A program made the position numbers and the translations under genes. From NCBI GenBank assembly GCA_009782915.1, contig WRIC01000001.1:84212-148211 (forward strand): a stretch of DNA of 64,000 nucleotides, read 5' to 3'. Below the pieces are notes generated by a model. That model ran no database searches. It worked only from the letters and a program-made list of their open reading frames with translations, and was not told where the DNA came from. Positions 26,453 to 35,691 of the stretch are shown here, piece by piece; the first letter of the stretch is position 1, and every line of letters starts with the position of its first letter. This DNA comes from Propionibacteriaceae bacterium (GTDB lineage: Bacteria > Actinomycetota > Actinomycetes > Propionibacteriales > Propionibacteriaceae).

Positions 26453-28159
26453 TCAGTTGTCTTTGGCGAGGCGGATCTGAATGCTGAGTTCTTCAGCATC
26501 AAGTTCGTTCAGAGCGTGGCTGAGAACACTCGAAGAGTAGGTTCCTGTGGCTCGCAGATCGAGCAGGGCGGCTCGTTGGGCGCGGATCTTCATCAGTGGA
26601 ACCCTCTCCTCGGCAATGGTCTTGCCAAGAGGTGGACTCCATTCATTTGCGGCTGTTTTCAGTTCTTTAGCAATACGATCCCATTCACCAGCCGGCTCGA
26701 TGTCCTGACCATCAAGCCCGACACCTTTGACAAACCAACCCAGCGTCCCTCCTTGAATCAGGAGTGAACCTGCAGCAACGAAGAAAGCAATGAGGATCAT
26801 CAACGAACGGTGGGGGGTGTCCAACGGCAGGGTTTGGGCTGCAGCCAGGGTCACCACACCGCGCATGCCTCCCCAAATGAGCAATCCACCTTCCTTGAAA
26901 CCAAGGGGCTGACGGATGAAATACTCGGCGTCAGCGAGATAGCGCTGGATGAGAGTACTGAAGTATTCAACACGATGCGAGCGCCGCTCTTCTTTGGAAT
27001 CAAAATTCTTCAGGCGGGAAGATATCTGTGCCCGACGTTCCAACATGAGTTCTTCACGCTTACGCCACTCGACATCCTGGTGACCGACATTCTTGATGTC
27101 TTTACTGCGTTTGATCTTCTTCTTGGAAGTACGCCCCAGGGTGTGAAGGAGGCCAGCGATGAATCCTCCACGAAGAACAATGGCAAGAACCAAAGCTAGC
27201 GCTGCGATTCCGACAGCAACCCAGATGCTTTCGTGGGTGGCAGTGACATCTTCAATGAATCCTTTCAGTTCGAGACCCATGATGAAAAACACCGTACCCT
27301 CCAAGAGGAATTCAACAGTGTGCCAGTTGGCTCTCTCTGAGAGGCGCTGGCGGGCATCAATGTGCTTGGGGCCTGTGTGGGCAGACACCAATCCAGCGGC
27401 CACCACAGCCACCAGACCGGAAGCATGCACGAGTTCTGCTGGTACGTACGCTACGAAAGGAATGAGGAAGGAGGCAGCGGTGGCTGGTGCAGCTTCATGG
27501 ATGAGTCTGCGCACACGAACACCCAACCAACCAACGAGTGCACCAATCACAGCAGCTGCCAGGGCAGCCCAGAAGAAGTCACCGAGGATCCCCCACCAAG
27601 CCATCGGTTTGATGGTGGCATCTTTAGCAGCGGCAGCGGCAGCGGCAGCAGCAGCCACAGCTGAACGCAAGAGAACCAGCGAGGTCGCGTCATTGAGCAA
27701 GGATTCCCCCTGCAGAATGTTACGTACCCGTGAAGGAACACCCAACCTCCGTACGATCGTGGTAGCAGCAGCATCAGTGGGGGACAGGATCGCACCCAAA
27801 GCTATGCAGAACCCCATCGAAACATCGGGGAGAATCCAGTGAATGATCAAACCCAGGATGACTGCACTGATGATCACCAGGACCACCGCAAGCCCACCAA
27901 CAGCGGCAAAGTCCCGCCGGAAATCCACAGTCGGTATAGCGATAGCAGCCGCATAGAGTAGGGGCGGAAGGATCACCACCAGAATCCACTCGGGTTGAAT
28001 CTCGATCGGTTCAACGAAGGGAAGGAAACTGATGCCGACCCCAACCAGCATCAAAATCAGTGGGGGAGCAACCCCCAGACGATCAGAGACAGTAGACAGT
28101 CCAATGACCATAGCGGCGACAACAACAACGAGAATAACTTGAGGAATGAGATGCTCCAT
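26453..28159 (-). CDS. Monovalent cation:proton antiporter, CPA1 family
   Basis: This 568-residue protein is taken from the ATG at 28159, which has a GGGAAG Shine-Dalgarno; the open frame extends further upstream without support. About 12 membrane helices occupy residues ~5-410. LSPTDAAATTIVRRLGVP carries the ion-binding Asp of CPA1 exchangers. A charged ~150-residue cytoplasmic tail follows and ends in a helical region. It should exchange Na+ or K+ for protons. A run of ten alanines, encoded by a GCN repeat, sits in the loop after residue ~160. It is divergent from aroQ with an 71-bp promoter gap. Confidence 0.88.
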   Translation of the reverse strand: MEHLIPQVILVVVVAAMVIGLSTVSDRLGVAPPLILMLVGVGISFLPFVEPIEIQPEWILVVILPPLLYAAAIAIPTVDFRRDFAAVGGLAVVLVIISAVILGLIIHWILPDVSMGFCIALGAILSPTDAAATTIVRRLGVPSRVRNILQGESLLNDATSLVLLRSAVAAAAAAAAAAKDATIKPMAWWGILGDFFWAALAAAVIGALVGWLGVRVRRLIHEAAPATAASFLIPFVAYVPAELVHASGLVAVVAAGLVSAHTGPKHIDARQRLSERANWHTVEFLLEGTVFFIMGLELKGFIEDVTATHESIWVAVGIAALALVLAIVLRGGFIAGLLHTLGRTSKKKIKRSKDIKNVGHQDVEWRKREELMLERRAQISSRLKNFDSKEERRSHRVEYFSTLIQRYLADAEYFIRQPLGFKEGGLLIWGGMRGVVTLAAAQTLPLDTPHRSLMILIAFFVAAGSLLIQGGTLGWFVKGVGLDGQDIEPAGEWDRIAKELKTAANEWSPPLGKTIAEERVPLMKIRAQRAALLDLRATGTYSSSVLSHALNELDAEELSIQIRLAKDN

Positions 28160-28230
28160 AGTGACATTCTTCCCTATAATGATGTCGCGTCGCATCATCG
28201 GCGTTTTTGCGGACACCTCAAGGAGGGTTG

Positions 28231-28530
28231 ATGAGTGAGATTCCGGAGGAACTTGCTGAGGCAAGACACTCTATAGACAATTTGGATGCAGCGCTGATTC
28301 ATCTCTTGGCTGAGAGATTCAAGATCACCCAGCGTGTCGGCACCTTGAAAGCCCGCATGGATCTTCCCCCAGCTGACCCTGGTCGTGAAGCTGACCAGGT
28401 ACGCCGATTGCGCGCTATGGCACAGGATGCTGAGCTGGATCCGGAGTTCGCTGAAAAGGTTGTGACCTTCATCATGACCGAAGTCGTACGCCACCATGAG
28501 CAGATTCGTGACGAAGGCCGCCTGACGTAG
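28231..28530 (+). CDS. aroQ: Chorismate mutase, AroQ type
   Basis: This 99-residue protein is taken from ATG 28231 after a perfect AAGGAGG. The all-helical AroQ fold shows IDNLDAALIHLLAERFKITQRVGTLKARMDLPPADPGREADQ and a third helix with PEFAEKVVTFIMTEVVRHHEQI. Key active-site residues (Arg of ERF, Lys of LKA, Arg/Glu of GRE) fit the minimal chorismate mutase of actinobacteria. It converts chorismate to prephenate for Phe/Tyr synthesis, probably in complex with DAHP synthase as known for this subclass. It lies 66 bp before eno. Confidence 0.88.
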   Translation: MSEIPEELAEARHSIDNLDAALIHLLAERFKITQRVGTLKARMDLPPADPGREADQVRRLRAMAQDAELDPEFAEKVVTFIMTEVVRHHEQIRDEGRLT

Positions 28531-28590
28531 TCTGGGGACACCACTTCGCGCTACGATGGAGGAGTGTTCTTTGATACTGCGGAAAGGTAG

Positions 28591-29885
<1,295 letters not shown>

Positions 29886-29886
<1 letters not shown>

Positions 29887-30473
29887 TGGTGACCAAGCCA
29901 CCACGAAAACCAGCGAGTCGAAACTCTGCGCGACCTGGGGTGAAACGTGACCAACGCTCTCGTACGCCCAAGTCGGCGGGTTCATCTGGTGGTGGCGCAC
30001 GTACTGCGGGAAAGAATCCCACACCTGGACTGACTTTGGTGCAACGCACGATAGCAGTGGTGGCGACCTTTGCCTTGTTGCTGGTGTCTTTTGTGTCGAG
30101 TTTCAGTGTCTACCTCGGCCAGCAAAGAGATATCGCACAAGTTCGCGAACAGATCGCCCAGCAGCGAGCCGAGATTGAGCGTCTTCAAGACGAACTGGAA
30201 CGCTGGCAGGACCCCGCCTATGTGCGGGCCCAAGCCAGGGACCGTCTCGGATGGGTGATGCCCGGTGAAGTGGGTTATCGCGTGGTCGACGAAAATGGTC
30301 AAGTCATTGGTGGAACAATGACCGATCCTGATGGTGACAGCGCAGCAGTGTCGGTGACCTGGTACGAGGCCCTGCGGGACTCATTGAAAGTCGCAGACCA
30401 ACCGGTTCCTGATGCGCAGGAGCCCGAGGATTCACGGATTTTTGATCCCGACGATGATGAGTCACCAAGGTGA
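29886..30473 (+). CDS. Septum formation initiator, FtsB/DivIC family
   Basis: This 195-residue membrane protein has a basic disordered N-terminus (residues 1-50, Lys/Arg/Ser/Pro rich), one membrane helix (AVVATFALLLVSFVSSFSVYL, ~56-76), a coiled coil (VREQIAQQRAEIERLQDELERW) and the conserved DPAYVRAQARDRLGWVMPGEVGY. It joins FtsL and FtsQ in the divisome. The position after eno is conserved in actinobacteria. The stop overlaps the DUF501 start by 4 bases (GTGA). Confidence 0.9.
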
Positions 30474-31288
30474 GGAAACTAGGTTTGTCTCCCACTGATG
30501 AAACGCATGCTAGTTCCGTCATTCTGCGCGAAGTCGCAGAATCCAGAATCCACACCGACCACTCTACTGATTCATCACCACCGGGATTATCACCCACTGG
30601 CCTCGTCGTGCCGCCCGATGCGCAAGCGCAGGCAACTCCCGCCGTTCCGCGCGACTCTAACCCCGTCATTCTGCGCGACTCTAACCCCGTCATTCTGCGC
30701 GAAGTCGCAGAATCCAGAATCCACATCGACCACTCTACTGATTCATCACCACCGGGATTGTCTCCCGTTGAGGAAGCAGTGGTGACCACCCAATTGGGGC
30801 GCGCCCCGCGTGGTGCGGTACGGGTTGCATGGTCGTGTCCTTGGGGGAAACCAGGTGTTGTGAAAACTGCACCACGCTTGGCCGATGGAACCCCCTTTCC
30901 CACGATGTACTATCTAACGTGCCCAATGGCTGTGAAAGCCTGCTCCACTTTGGAAGGTCAAGGGGTCATGGCTGAGATGACTAAGAGTCTTCATCATGAC
31001 CCTGACATGGCTGATCGATATCAAGCAGCCCACGAGTCGTACCTAGCTGATCGTGATGATCTAGCCCAAGAATTGGGTGTGGATGTTCCCGAAATTACCG
31101 GCATCTCAGCTGGGGGTATGCCCACTCGGGTGAAATGCTTGCACACTGTGGTGGCCCACAGTTTGGCGAAGGGGGCTGGGGTGAATCCTTTCGGGGATCA
31201 GGCACTGGAGTTGATCGGTGGTTTTTGGGAGTCGTGTTTGAATGATTCTTGTGTGACCGATTCTTCTAGTCAGGAGATGGTTCCATGA
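30470..31288 (+). CDS. DUF501 protein with REP-encoded N-terminal extension
   Basis: The frame encodes 272 residues. The DUF501 core starts near residue 102: VVTTQLGRAPRGAVRVAWSCPWGKPGVVKTAPRL, then GTPFPTMYYLTCPMAV and SAGGMPTRVKCLHTVVAHSLA. The function is unknown; the gene is conserved between divIC and ppx/gppA in actinobacteria. The first ~100 residues are nearly all repeat-derived: VILREVAESRIH twice, RDSNPVIL twice and DHSTDSSPPGLSP twice. The GTG start overlapping divIC is positionally conserved, so the extension is probably translated, and its 24-base units keep the frame. Confidence 0.85.
   Translation: MRKLGLSPTDETHASSVILREVAESRIHTDHSTDSSPPGLSPTGLVVPPDAQAQATPAVPRDSNPVILRDSNPVILREVAESRIHIDHSTDSSPPGLSPVEEAVVTTQLGRAPRGAVRVAWSCPWGKPGVVKTAPRLADGTPFPTMYYLTCPMAVKACSTLEGQGVMAEMTKSLHHDPDMADRYQAAHESYLADRDDLAQELGVDVPEITGISAGGMPTRVKCLHTVVAHSLAKGAGVNPFGDQALELIGGFWESCLNDSCVTDSSSQEMVP
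30519..30764 (+). repeat. Two REP hairpins and a 24-bp tandem array inside the DUF501 gene
   Basis: REP copies at about 30522-30548 and 30685-30715 have ATTCTGCG/CGCAGAAT stems. Between them the unit CCCCGTCATTCTGCGCGACT (plus CTAA) repeats at 24 bases (30664, 30688), preceded by a decayed copy. A longer direct repeat (ATCCACACCGACCACTCTAC... and ATCCACATCGACCACTCTAC...) flanks the array. All spacings preserve the reading frame. Confidence 0.87.
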
Positions 31289-32454
31289 GGGTGGGCGTTA
31301 TTGATTGTGGTACGAACACCACCCGTTTGCTGATCGCCGAGTCGGACAGTGTAGGGGGTGTGTGCGAGGTGCTACGTGATCTTCGCTATTCCCGCTTAGG
31401 TGAGGGTGTGGATGCCACTGGAAGTTTCAACGCTGAGGCTATTGCCCGTACCCTCGGTCATGTCAGAGAATTCGCGGAGATCCTGTCCTTCCACCGTGTG
31501 GACCAGGTACGCTTTGTGGCCACCTCCGCCACCCGTGATGCCCGTAATCGTGAAACCTTCCTGTCCAAGGTCCGCATGATCTTAGGCATCGACCCCGAGG
31601 TCATCACCGGCGAAGAGGAGGCCCGCCTGAGTTTCCTCGGCGCCCTGCATGGAGCCCCCACCGTCCCACAGAATCCAGACTCCACAGTCGAACAACTGCA
31701 GAGTCTGGACCCTGCGACTTCGCGCAGGGTGACGGAAAGGGGTGTACCCACCCACCATGAGGACGGCGTACCCACAGTCGAACAACTACGGGGTCTGGAC
31801 CCTGCGACTTCGCGCAGGGTGACGGAAACGGGTGTATCCACTCACCATGAGGACGGTGTACCCACCCACCGTGAGGAGCGCGTACCCACCCACCGTGAGG
31901 AGCGCGTACCCACCCAAGGCCGTCTTTCTGCGCGAAGTCGCAGAATCCAGAATTCACAGTCCCACGGTGGATCCTTGCCCACCATCCAAGCCAGAACCAG
32001 TCTCAACGTCGGTTCTGTTCGTCTGCGTGAGAGGTTCCTCCACGATGACCCTCCCACCGCAACTCAGGTGGATGAGGCTCGAGGGTTCGTCTACCAGTTG
32101 CTCGATAATGCCGTGGACTTCCTGAAACCTGTGGATCTTTTCATCGGGGTGGCCGGTACGCTCACCTCCTTGTCCGCCATGAATCAGGGTCTCACCACCT
32201 ATGATCGCTCAAGGGTGCACAACTCCGTACTGACGGTTGATGAGATCGCTGACTTGTCTCAGCGTTTGCTGGAGCACAGTGTTGAAGAAACCCTGGAAAT
32301 CTACCCGAGTCTCCACCCTGAGCGCGCCCAGGTCATCTGTGCGGGCGGGCTCATCGCTGCCGAGATTTCACAGCGCATCGGGTCGGATATGATCGTACGG
32401 GAAACCGATATTCTCGACGGCGTAGCAATGACCCTACTGGAGGATGTGTCGTGA
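31285..32454 (+). CDS. Ppx/GppA-family phosphatase with repeat array replacing the central phosphate loop
   Basis: This 389-residue protein belongs to the exopolyphosphatase/guanosine-pentaphosphatase family. The N-terminal RVGVIDCGTNTTRLLIAE (phosphate-1 loop), TSATRDARNR and ITGEEEARLSFLGAL match. After an interruption it resumes at LNVGSVRLRERFLHDDPPT and continues to GVAGTLTSLSAMN and a normal C-terminus. Between them (residues ~128-235) lies translated repeat DNA, and the expected DIGGGSTE-type loop cannot be found. The gene remains open and coupled to DUF501 (ATGA). It may be catalytically impaired or rewired; a second family member elsewhere could compensate. Confidence 0.85.
   Translation: MRVGVIDCGTNTTRLLIAESDSVGGVCEVLRDLRYSRLGEGVDATGSFNAEAIARTLGHVREFAEILSFHRVDQVRFVATSATRDARNRETFLSKVRMILGIDPEVITGEEEARLSFLGALHGAPTVPQNPDSTVEQLQSLDPATSRRVTERGVPTHHEDGVPTVEQLRGLDPATSRRVTETGVSTHHEDGVPTHREERVPTHREERVPTQGRLSARSRRIQNSQSHGGSLPTIQARTSLNVGSVRLRERFLHDDPPTATQVDEARGFVYQLLDNAVDFLKPVDLFIGVAGTLTSLSAMNQGLTTYDRSRVHNSVLTVDEIADLSQRLLEHSVEETLEIYPSLHPERAQVICAGGLIAAEISQRIGSDMIVRETDILDGVAMTLLEDVS
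31668..31975 (+). repeat. REP array inside the Ppx/GppA gene
   Basis: The array contains a truncated forward unit (CAGAATCCAGACTCCACAG), inverted CCCTGCG-type hairpins (about 31700-31733 and 31793-31826), 24-base tandem units (GTACCCACCCACCGTGAGGA plus GCGC; starts at 31834, 31858, 31882 and 31906) and a final forward TTTCTGCG hairpin (31921-31950). The total is about 300 bases, without a stop codon in the ppx frame. Confidence 0.88.
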
Positions 32455-32499
32455 TACTCGTGGCAGAACTTCCGAGTTTATGAGATCATAAGTGACCGG

Positions 32500-32575
32500 G
32501 CCCCCATAGCCCAACGGCAGAGGCAGTCGACTTAAAATCGACCCAGTGTCGGTTCGAATCCGACTGGGGGCACCA
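32500..32575 (+). tRNA. tRNA with anticodon TAA (Leu), short variable loop
   Basis: Acceptor GCCCCCA pairs with TGGGGGC, and discriminator A with encoded CCA gives 76 bases. The anticodon stem GTCGA/TCGAC encloses loop CTTAAAA, so the anticodon is TAA, which reads UUA (Leu). The T arm is GTCGG-TTCGAAT-CCGAC. The variable region is only about 5 bases (CCAGT), unlike normal tRNA-Leu, which has a long class II arm. The D stem has one mismatch. It lies 45 bp after ppx/gppA. Confidence 0.85.
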
Positions 32576-32631
32576 CATCCACATGGTGGTATCACACCAT
32601 TCGCGGTGGGTGGTGGTTGAGAGGTTTGCTC

Positions 32632-34740
32632 ATGCATGTCTTCTTCGTGGCATCTGTGCTCGTGGTCGCTGTGGGAATCATCAGTGCCATCATCCAGCAT
32701 CACTTTCTCCACAAAACGAGAGTGTCAACCGCCCACGGGGAAACGGGAAAGAAGGAATCAAGAATTCGTCGTGGGGTTTCACACCTCTTCGGCCATGAAT
32801 CAGGAATCACCCCTTTTAGGATCGTGTTTGCTACTGTTGGTTTGGCGATCTTCCTCATCTTGTTTCCCACAGTCTCCAGTGGTGCACAAGGTTCCTTGGG
32901 ATGGGGTGTGGTTTTCCTGGAAACCCTCTACATGACCTTCCAGGTTTTCTCTCTCGATGCCGATATTGCTGGAGCCCTGGATACCCTCCGTAGCAGTGCT
33001 GACCTGCTTGCTCGGGTGGAGGCGCTCTACTCGGTTGTCCTGTTTGTGATGGCACCAGTGATTGCTGTTGGTTTCATTTTGTCTTTCATCGAGACATTCA
33101 CCTCCCACGTACGCTGTTTGCTCCATCGACGCAGTGATGTCAATATTTTCTCTGAGTTGAATGAGCGCTCTCTTGCTCTGGCGCAGTCCATGCACACCCG
33201 ACACCCTCAAGATGTCATCATTTTCACTGATGTCACCTCGTCCCACAAGCGGTCATCGGCTGAATTGGTCAGTGGCGCACGTCGGTTGAATTCGATCCTG
33301 TTCACAACAGACATCCTGGATATTCCCCTCCACCGGCACGGAAAACATGTGAGATTTCGGTTCTTCATCATGGGTTCCTCCGACGAAGAAAGCGTGTGGC
33401 ATGCCTCTTCACTGATGGATGATGCGCGCTATCGGGACCGGAGGAATACTGATTTGTTCCTCTTCTCGGATACGTTCGAAGGGGAACTAGCATTGAGGTA
33501 TCGAAAAGGTACGATCAGCGCTAGAAGAATTAACCCTGCCCGAACCCTCATCTACAGCTGGTTGTGGCAAAGAGAAGGCGACCAACCAGCGGGGATTGAT
33601 CTGTTTCGCATCGCGAGAGAAGTGGGTCAAACGAAAGTGATCTCCGCAGCGATCCTCGGTTTGGGTGGTCACGGCTCCGAAATGGTCAAAGCATTGACAT
33701 GGTTTTGCCAAATGGATGAGGGGCCCCACTCGTACCGTCTCCAGTTGCGTGCGTACGACAAAGACCCTGAGGTGGTGGCAACCTTCCAACGCGATCATCC
33801 AGGGTTGATGGACCACAGCTCCTCGCCGGATAGTGCCGACGTCGATCGGGAGGATGCGTACTTCGATATTGCAGTGCGCGGTGGTGTGGACGTGAACTCC
33901 CCGGAATTTGTTTCTCAACTTATGGGAGACCCCGAGGTCCCGCCACCCACTTTTATTTTCATTTCCCTGGGTGATGACGGTCTCAATATCGAAACCTCAG
34001 CTGCCCTTCGTCGGGATCTGGCTCGTCAAGGGTGCTACCCGCAGATTCTGGTGGTGTCCAGCAATTCCCGAGCAATACTGGGCGCTCTCAACCAGGCTGA
34101 GGACATGTTTGTTGCCGACAACATCGACCAGTTTCCCCGCATTCAAACCATGGGTGATGTCAGTGATGTCTTCAGCTATGAGTCCATTATTCGTTCCGAG
34201 GTGGAAACCTTGGGGCTTCTCACCCATCTCCAATGGGCAGAATGGGAGTCACCTGACCTGGTGAAGACTCTTCCCGCGTACGTTCAAAAATTCTGGGAGG
34301 ACGAGTATTTCTACAACGCGTCGATCTGTGTGCCGGTTCATTGGCGTGCACGCCACACTTTGGGTATCCCCGGTCTTGATCTTCCTGTCGATGCATCCGA
34401 CCAGGAGAGGCAGCAGGCCACTGATTTCCTCAGCCGTCTCGAACATGCCCGCTGGAATGCTTTCATGAAGAGCGAGGGTTTCATTTATGGCACTCAAAAA
34501 GACATCCATGTTGCACGAACTCACCCATCGATCGTCGATTTTGCCCACGTCAAACCCCAGGACAAAAAGAAAGACGACAACGACCCCAGGGTTGTGCTTC
34601 CCAACATCGAAACCAAATTTGCTGAATTAGTGGACAACGATAATGGTCAGCATCCACTGTGGACAGCTTTCCTCCATGGGTACGTCGAGTTTCTCACCCG
34701 CGCCCGCGAGATCATCACCTCAGACCCCGCCGAAACATGA
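32632..34740 (+). CDS. Channel-like membrane protein with Rossmann (TrkA-N-like) and RyR-like domains
   Basis: This 702-residue protein is taken from ATG 32632, seven bases after GAGAGG. The N-terminal ~155 residues hold three or four hydrophobic helices (for example 2-22, 62-80 and 125-150) with a pore-loop-like stretch between. Residues ~340-480 look like a nucleotide-binding Rossmann unit (ISAAILGLGGHGSEMVKAL, FIFISLGDDGLNIETSAALRR). The C-terminus (~590-640) has LEHARWNAFMKSEGFIYG and THPSIVDFAHV, matching the RyR domain pattern W-x3-E-G-x-x-YG ... HPxxVxF. It could be a ligand-gated cation channel. The function is inferred only; the gene stands alone after a tRNA gene. Confidence 0.68.
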   Translation: MHVFFVASVLVVAVGIISAIIQHHFLHKTRVSTAHGETGKKESRIRRGVSHLFGHESGITPFRIVFATVGLAIFLILFPTVSSGAQGSLGWGVVFLETLYMTFQVFSLDADIAGALDTLRSSADLLARVEALYSVVLFVMAPVIAVGFILSFIETFTSHVRCLLHRRSDVNIFSELNERSLALAQSMHTRHPQDVIIFTDVTSSHKRSSAELVSGARRLNSILFTTDILDIPLHRHGKHVRFRFFIMGSSDEESVWHASSLMDDARYRDRRNTDLFLFSDTFEGELALRYRKGTISARRINPARTLIYSWLWQREGDQPAGIDLFRIAREVGQTKVISAAILGLGGHGSEMVKALTWFCQMDEGPHSYRLQLRAYDKDPEVVATFQRDHPGLMDHSSSPDSADVDREDAYFDIAVRGGVDVNSPEFVSQLMGDPEVPPPTFIFISLGDDGLNIETSAALRRDLARQGCYPQILVVSSNSRAILGALNQAEDMFVADNIDQFPRIQTMGDVSDVFSYESIIRSEVETLGLLTHLQWAEWESPDLVKTLPAYVQKFWEDEYFYNASICVPVHWRARHTLGIPGLDLPVDASDQERQQATDFLSRLEHARWNAFMKSEGFIYGTQKDIHVARTHPSIVDFAHVKPQDKKKDDNDPRVVLPNIETKFAELVDNDNGQHPLWTAFLHGYVEFLTRAREIITSDPAET

Positions 34741-34784
34741 TAACTGGGGCCGGTATTAACTGTCACGCTCCGTAGCCTTCATTG

Positions 34785-34880
34785 TCTGCGGAGCACTGCG
34801 AGTCGCGCTGGCGCGCTCCGCAGCACAGGCTACGCGACTCGCAGAATCCAGACTCCACAGTTGAGCAACTGGGGATTCTG
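34785..34880. repeat. Long-loop REP copy
   Basis: TCTGCGGAGCACTGCGAGTC and a GC-rich ~40-base loop (shared with copies near 26400 and 57550) lead into CGCAGAATCCAGACTCCACAG. A decayed inverted partner follows (GGGGATTCTGAACCC). Family-2 remnants flank it (TAACTGTCAC near 34758 and GGGACAAAAAAGTACCG near 34918). No gene is supported in 34741-34960. Confidence 0.78.
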
Positions 34881-34974
34881 AACCCAAGTCGATTCACTAC
34901 GTGGAAGGGAAGGAGCTGGGACAAAAAAGTACCGCCCTCGCTCACCTATGGTCAGCCGATGGGTGACTCATGTG

Positions 34975-34980
34975 TATAAT
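34975..34980 (+). promoter_or_regulatory. TATAAT -10 box of the lipoprotein gene
   Basis: A consensus TATAAT lies 37 bases before ATG 35017. A -35 box is not evident. AGAAGGG is the Shine-Dalgarno. Confidence 0.5.
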
Positions 34981-35016
34981 AATGCAAGCAATTACACCAA
35001 AGAAGGGTTTGTTTTC

Positions 35017-35487
35017 ATGAAGCTTACGAGGAAAATGATCGCATTGCTGGCGGTTTTGTTGTCGTTTCTGGTCGTTGGATTGACTGGTTGTTCCGGTGGG
35101 GACGGGCAAGTCGCTGGCCAAGATGATGCGCAGGTGGCGGACGTTGATACCCATGACACCACGGATCTTCCCCCAATCGTTGGCACCTGGGAGTCGGTGA
35201 AACTAACCTCGGTGTGCGATGATGATGAAGAGGACATTACGGGGCAATCCGAGCTGGTAGTCGATGAGTCTCTCACCTACCGTGTGACGCACAACAAGGA
35301 TCTTTTCCCAGACCCAGACATAGTTGACGACCCCACTGGTGTGCTGGACGTCGATGGAGGTCGGTGGCTGACGTGCGGTGTGGAAGATTGCAGTTATATG
35401 CGTTTCAACCCTTCCACAAACTTCTTGGAGTGGGGTTCTGACAGTTCCTGTTTTGTCGAACATTTCCGTAAGCAATTCAACGGGTAG
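35017..35487 (+). CDS. Small lipoprotein of unknown function
   Basis: This 156-residue protein is taken from ATG 35017 (AGAAGGG upstream). The signal has MKLTRK, a hydrophobic core and lipobox GLTGC (Cys25). The mature protein begins with an acidic linker, then LPPIVGTWESVKLTSV and beta-strand-rich sequence with two cysteine-containing segments (LTCGVEDCSYM, DSSCFVEHF). The IVGxW start and size resemble the domain of the lipoprotein ending at 10472, suggesting lipocalin-like paralogues. It is preceded by repeat DNA and followed by a tRNA on the other strand. Confidence 0.72.
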   Translation: MKLTRKMIALLAVLLSFLVVGLTGCSGGDGQVAGQDDAQVADVDTHDTTDLPPIVGTWESVKLTSVCDDDEEDITGQSELVVDESLTYRVTHNKDLFPDPDIVDDPTGVLDVDGGRWLTCGVEDCSYMRFNPSTNFLEWGSDSSCFVEHFRKQFNG

Positions 35488-35545
35488 TACCCTGGTCAAT
35501 GTTGCCAGTGAGCCAGTGGCGCCTGTCCCCGCTGTCTTTCATGTG

Positions 35546-35618
35546 TGGAGCTAACGGGATTCGAACCCGTGGCCTCTTCCATGCCATGGAAGCGCGCTAC
35601 CAACTGCGCCATAGCCCC
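35546..35618 (-). tRNA. tRNA-Ala (GGC)
   Basis: Read on the minus strand: GGGGCTA acceptor (pairs with TAGCTCC, one G-T), D arm TGGCGCAGTTGGTAGCGC, anticodon stem CTTCC/GGAAG with loop ATGGCAT (anticodon GGC, alanine), T arm CGGGTTCGAATCCCG and discriminator A. CCA is not encoded. The first 21 bases are identical to the truncated tRNA at the window's right end. Confidence 0.93.
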
Positions 35619-35691
35619 AGTGCGGGTATCCACCTTACCCTGGTGGCGCTACCTGTGTCCATATAGACTGGGTGTTTTGAGGGAGGAAGCC

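Noticed and set aside
27159..27842. 227-codon plus-strand open frame opposite the antiporter
   Set aside because: Low-complexity Ala/Thr/Arg translation of the complementary strand of membrane helices.
32500..34740. Prophage or integrative element at the tRNA next to the RyR-domain gene
   Set aside because: No integrase, phage gene or repeated tRNA 3' end was found; only one non-housekeeping gene follows.
35545..35691. N-terminal extension of the ClbS-like protein
   Set aside because: It would be encoded by the antisense of tRNA-Ala; ATG 35692 has a strong ribosome binding site and the canonical MPRPKN start.
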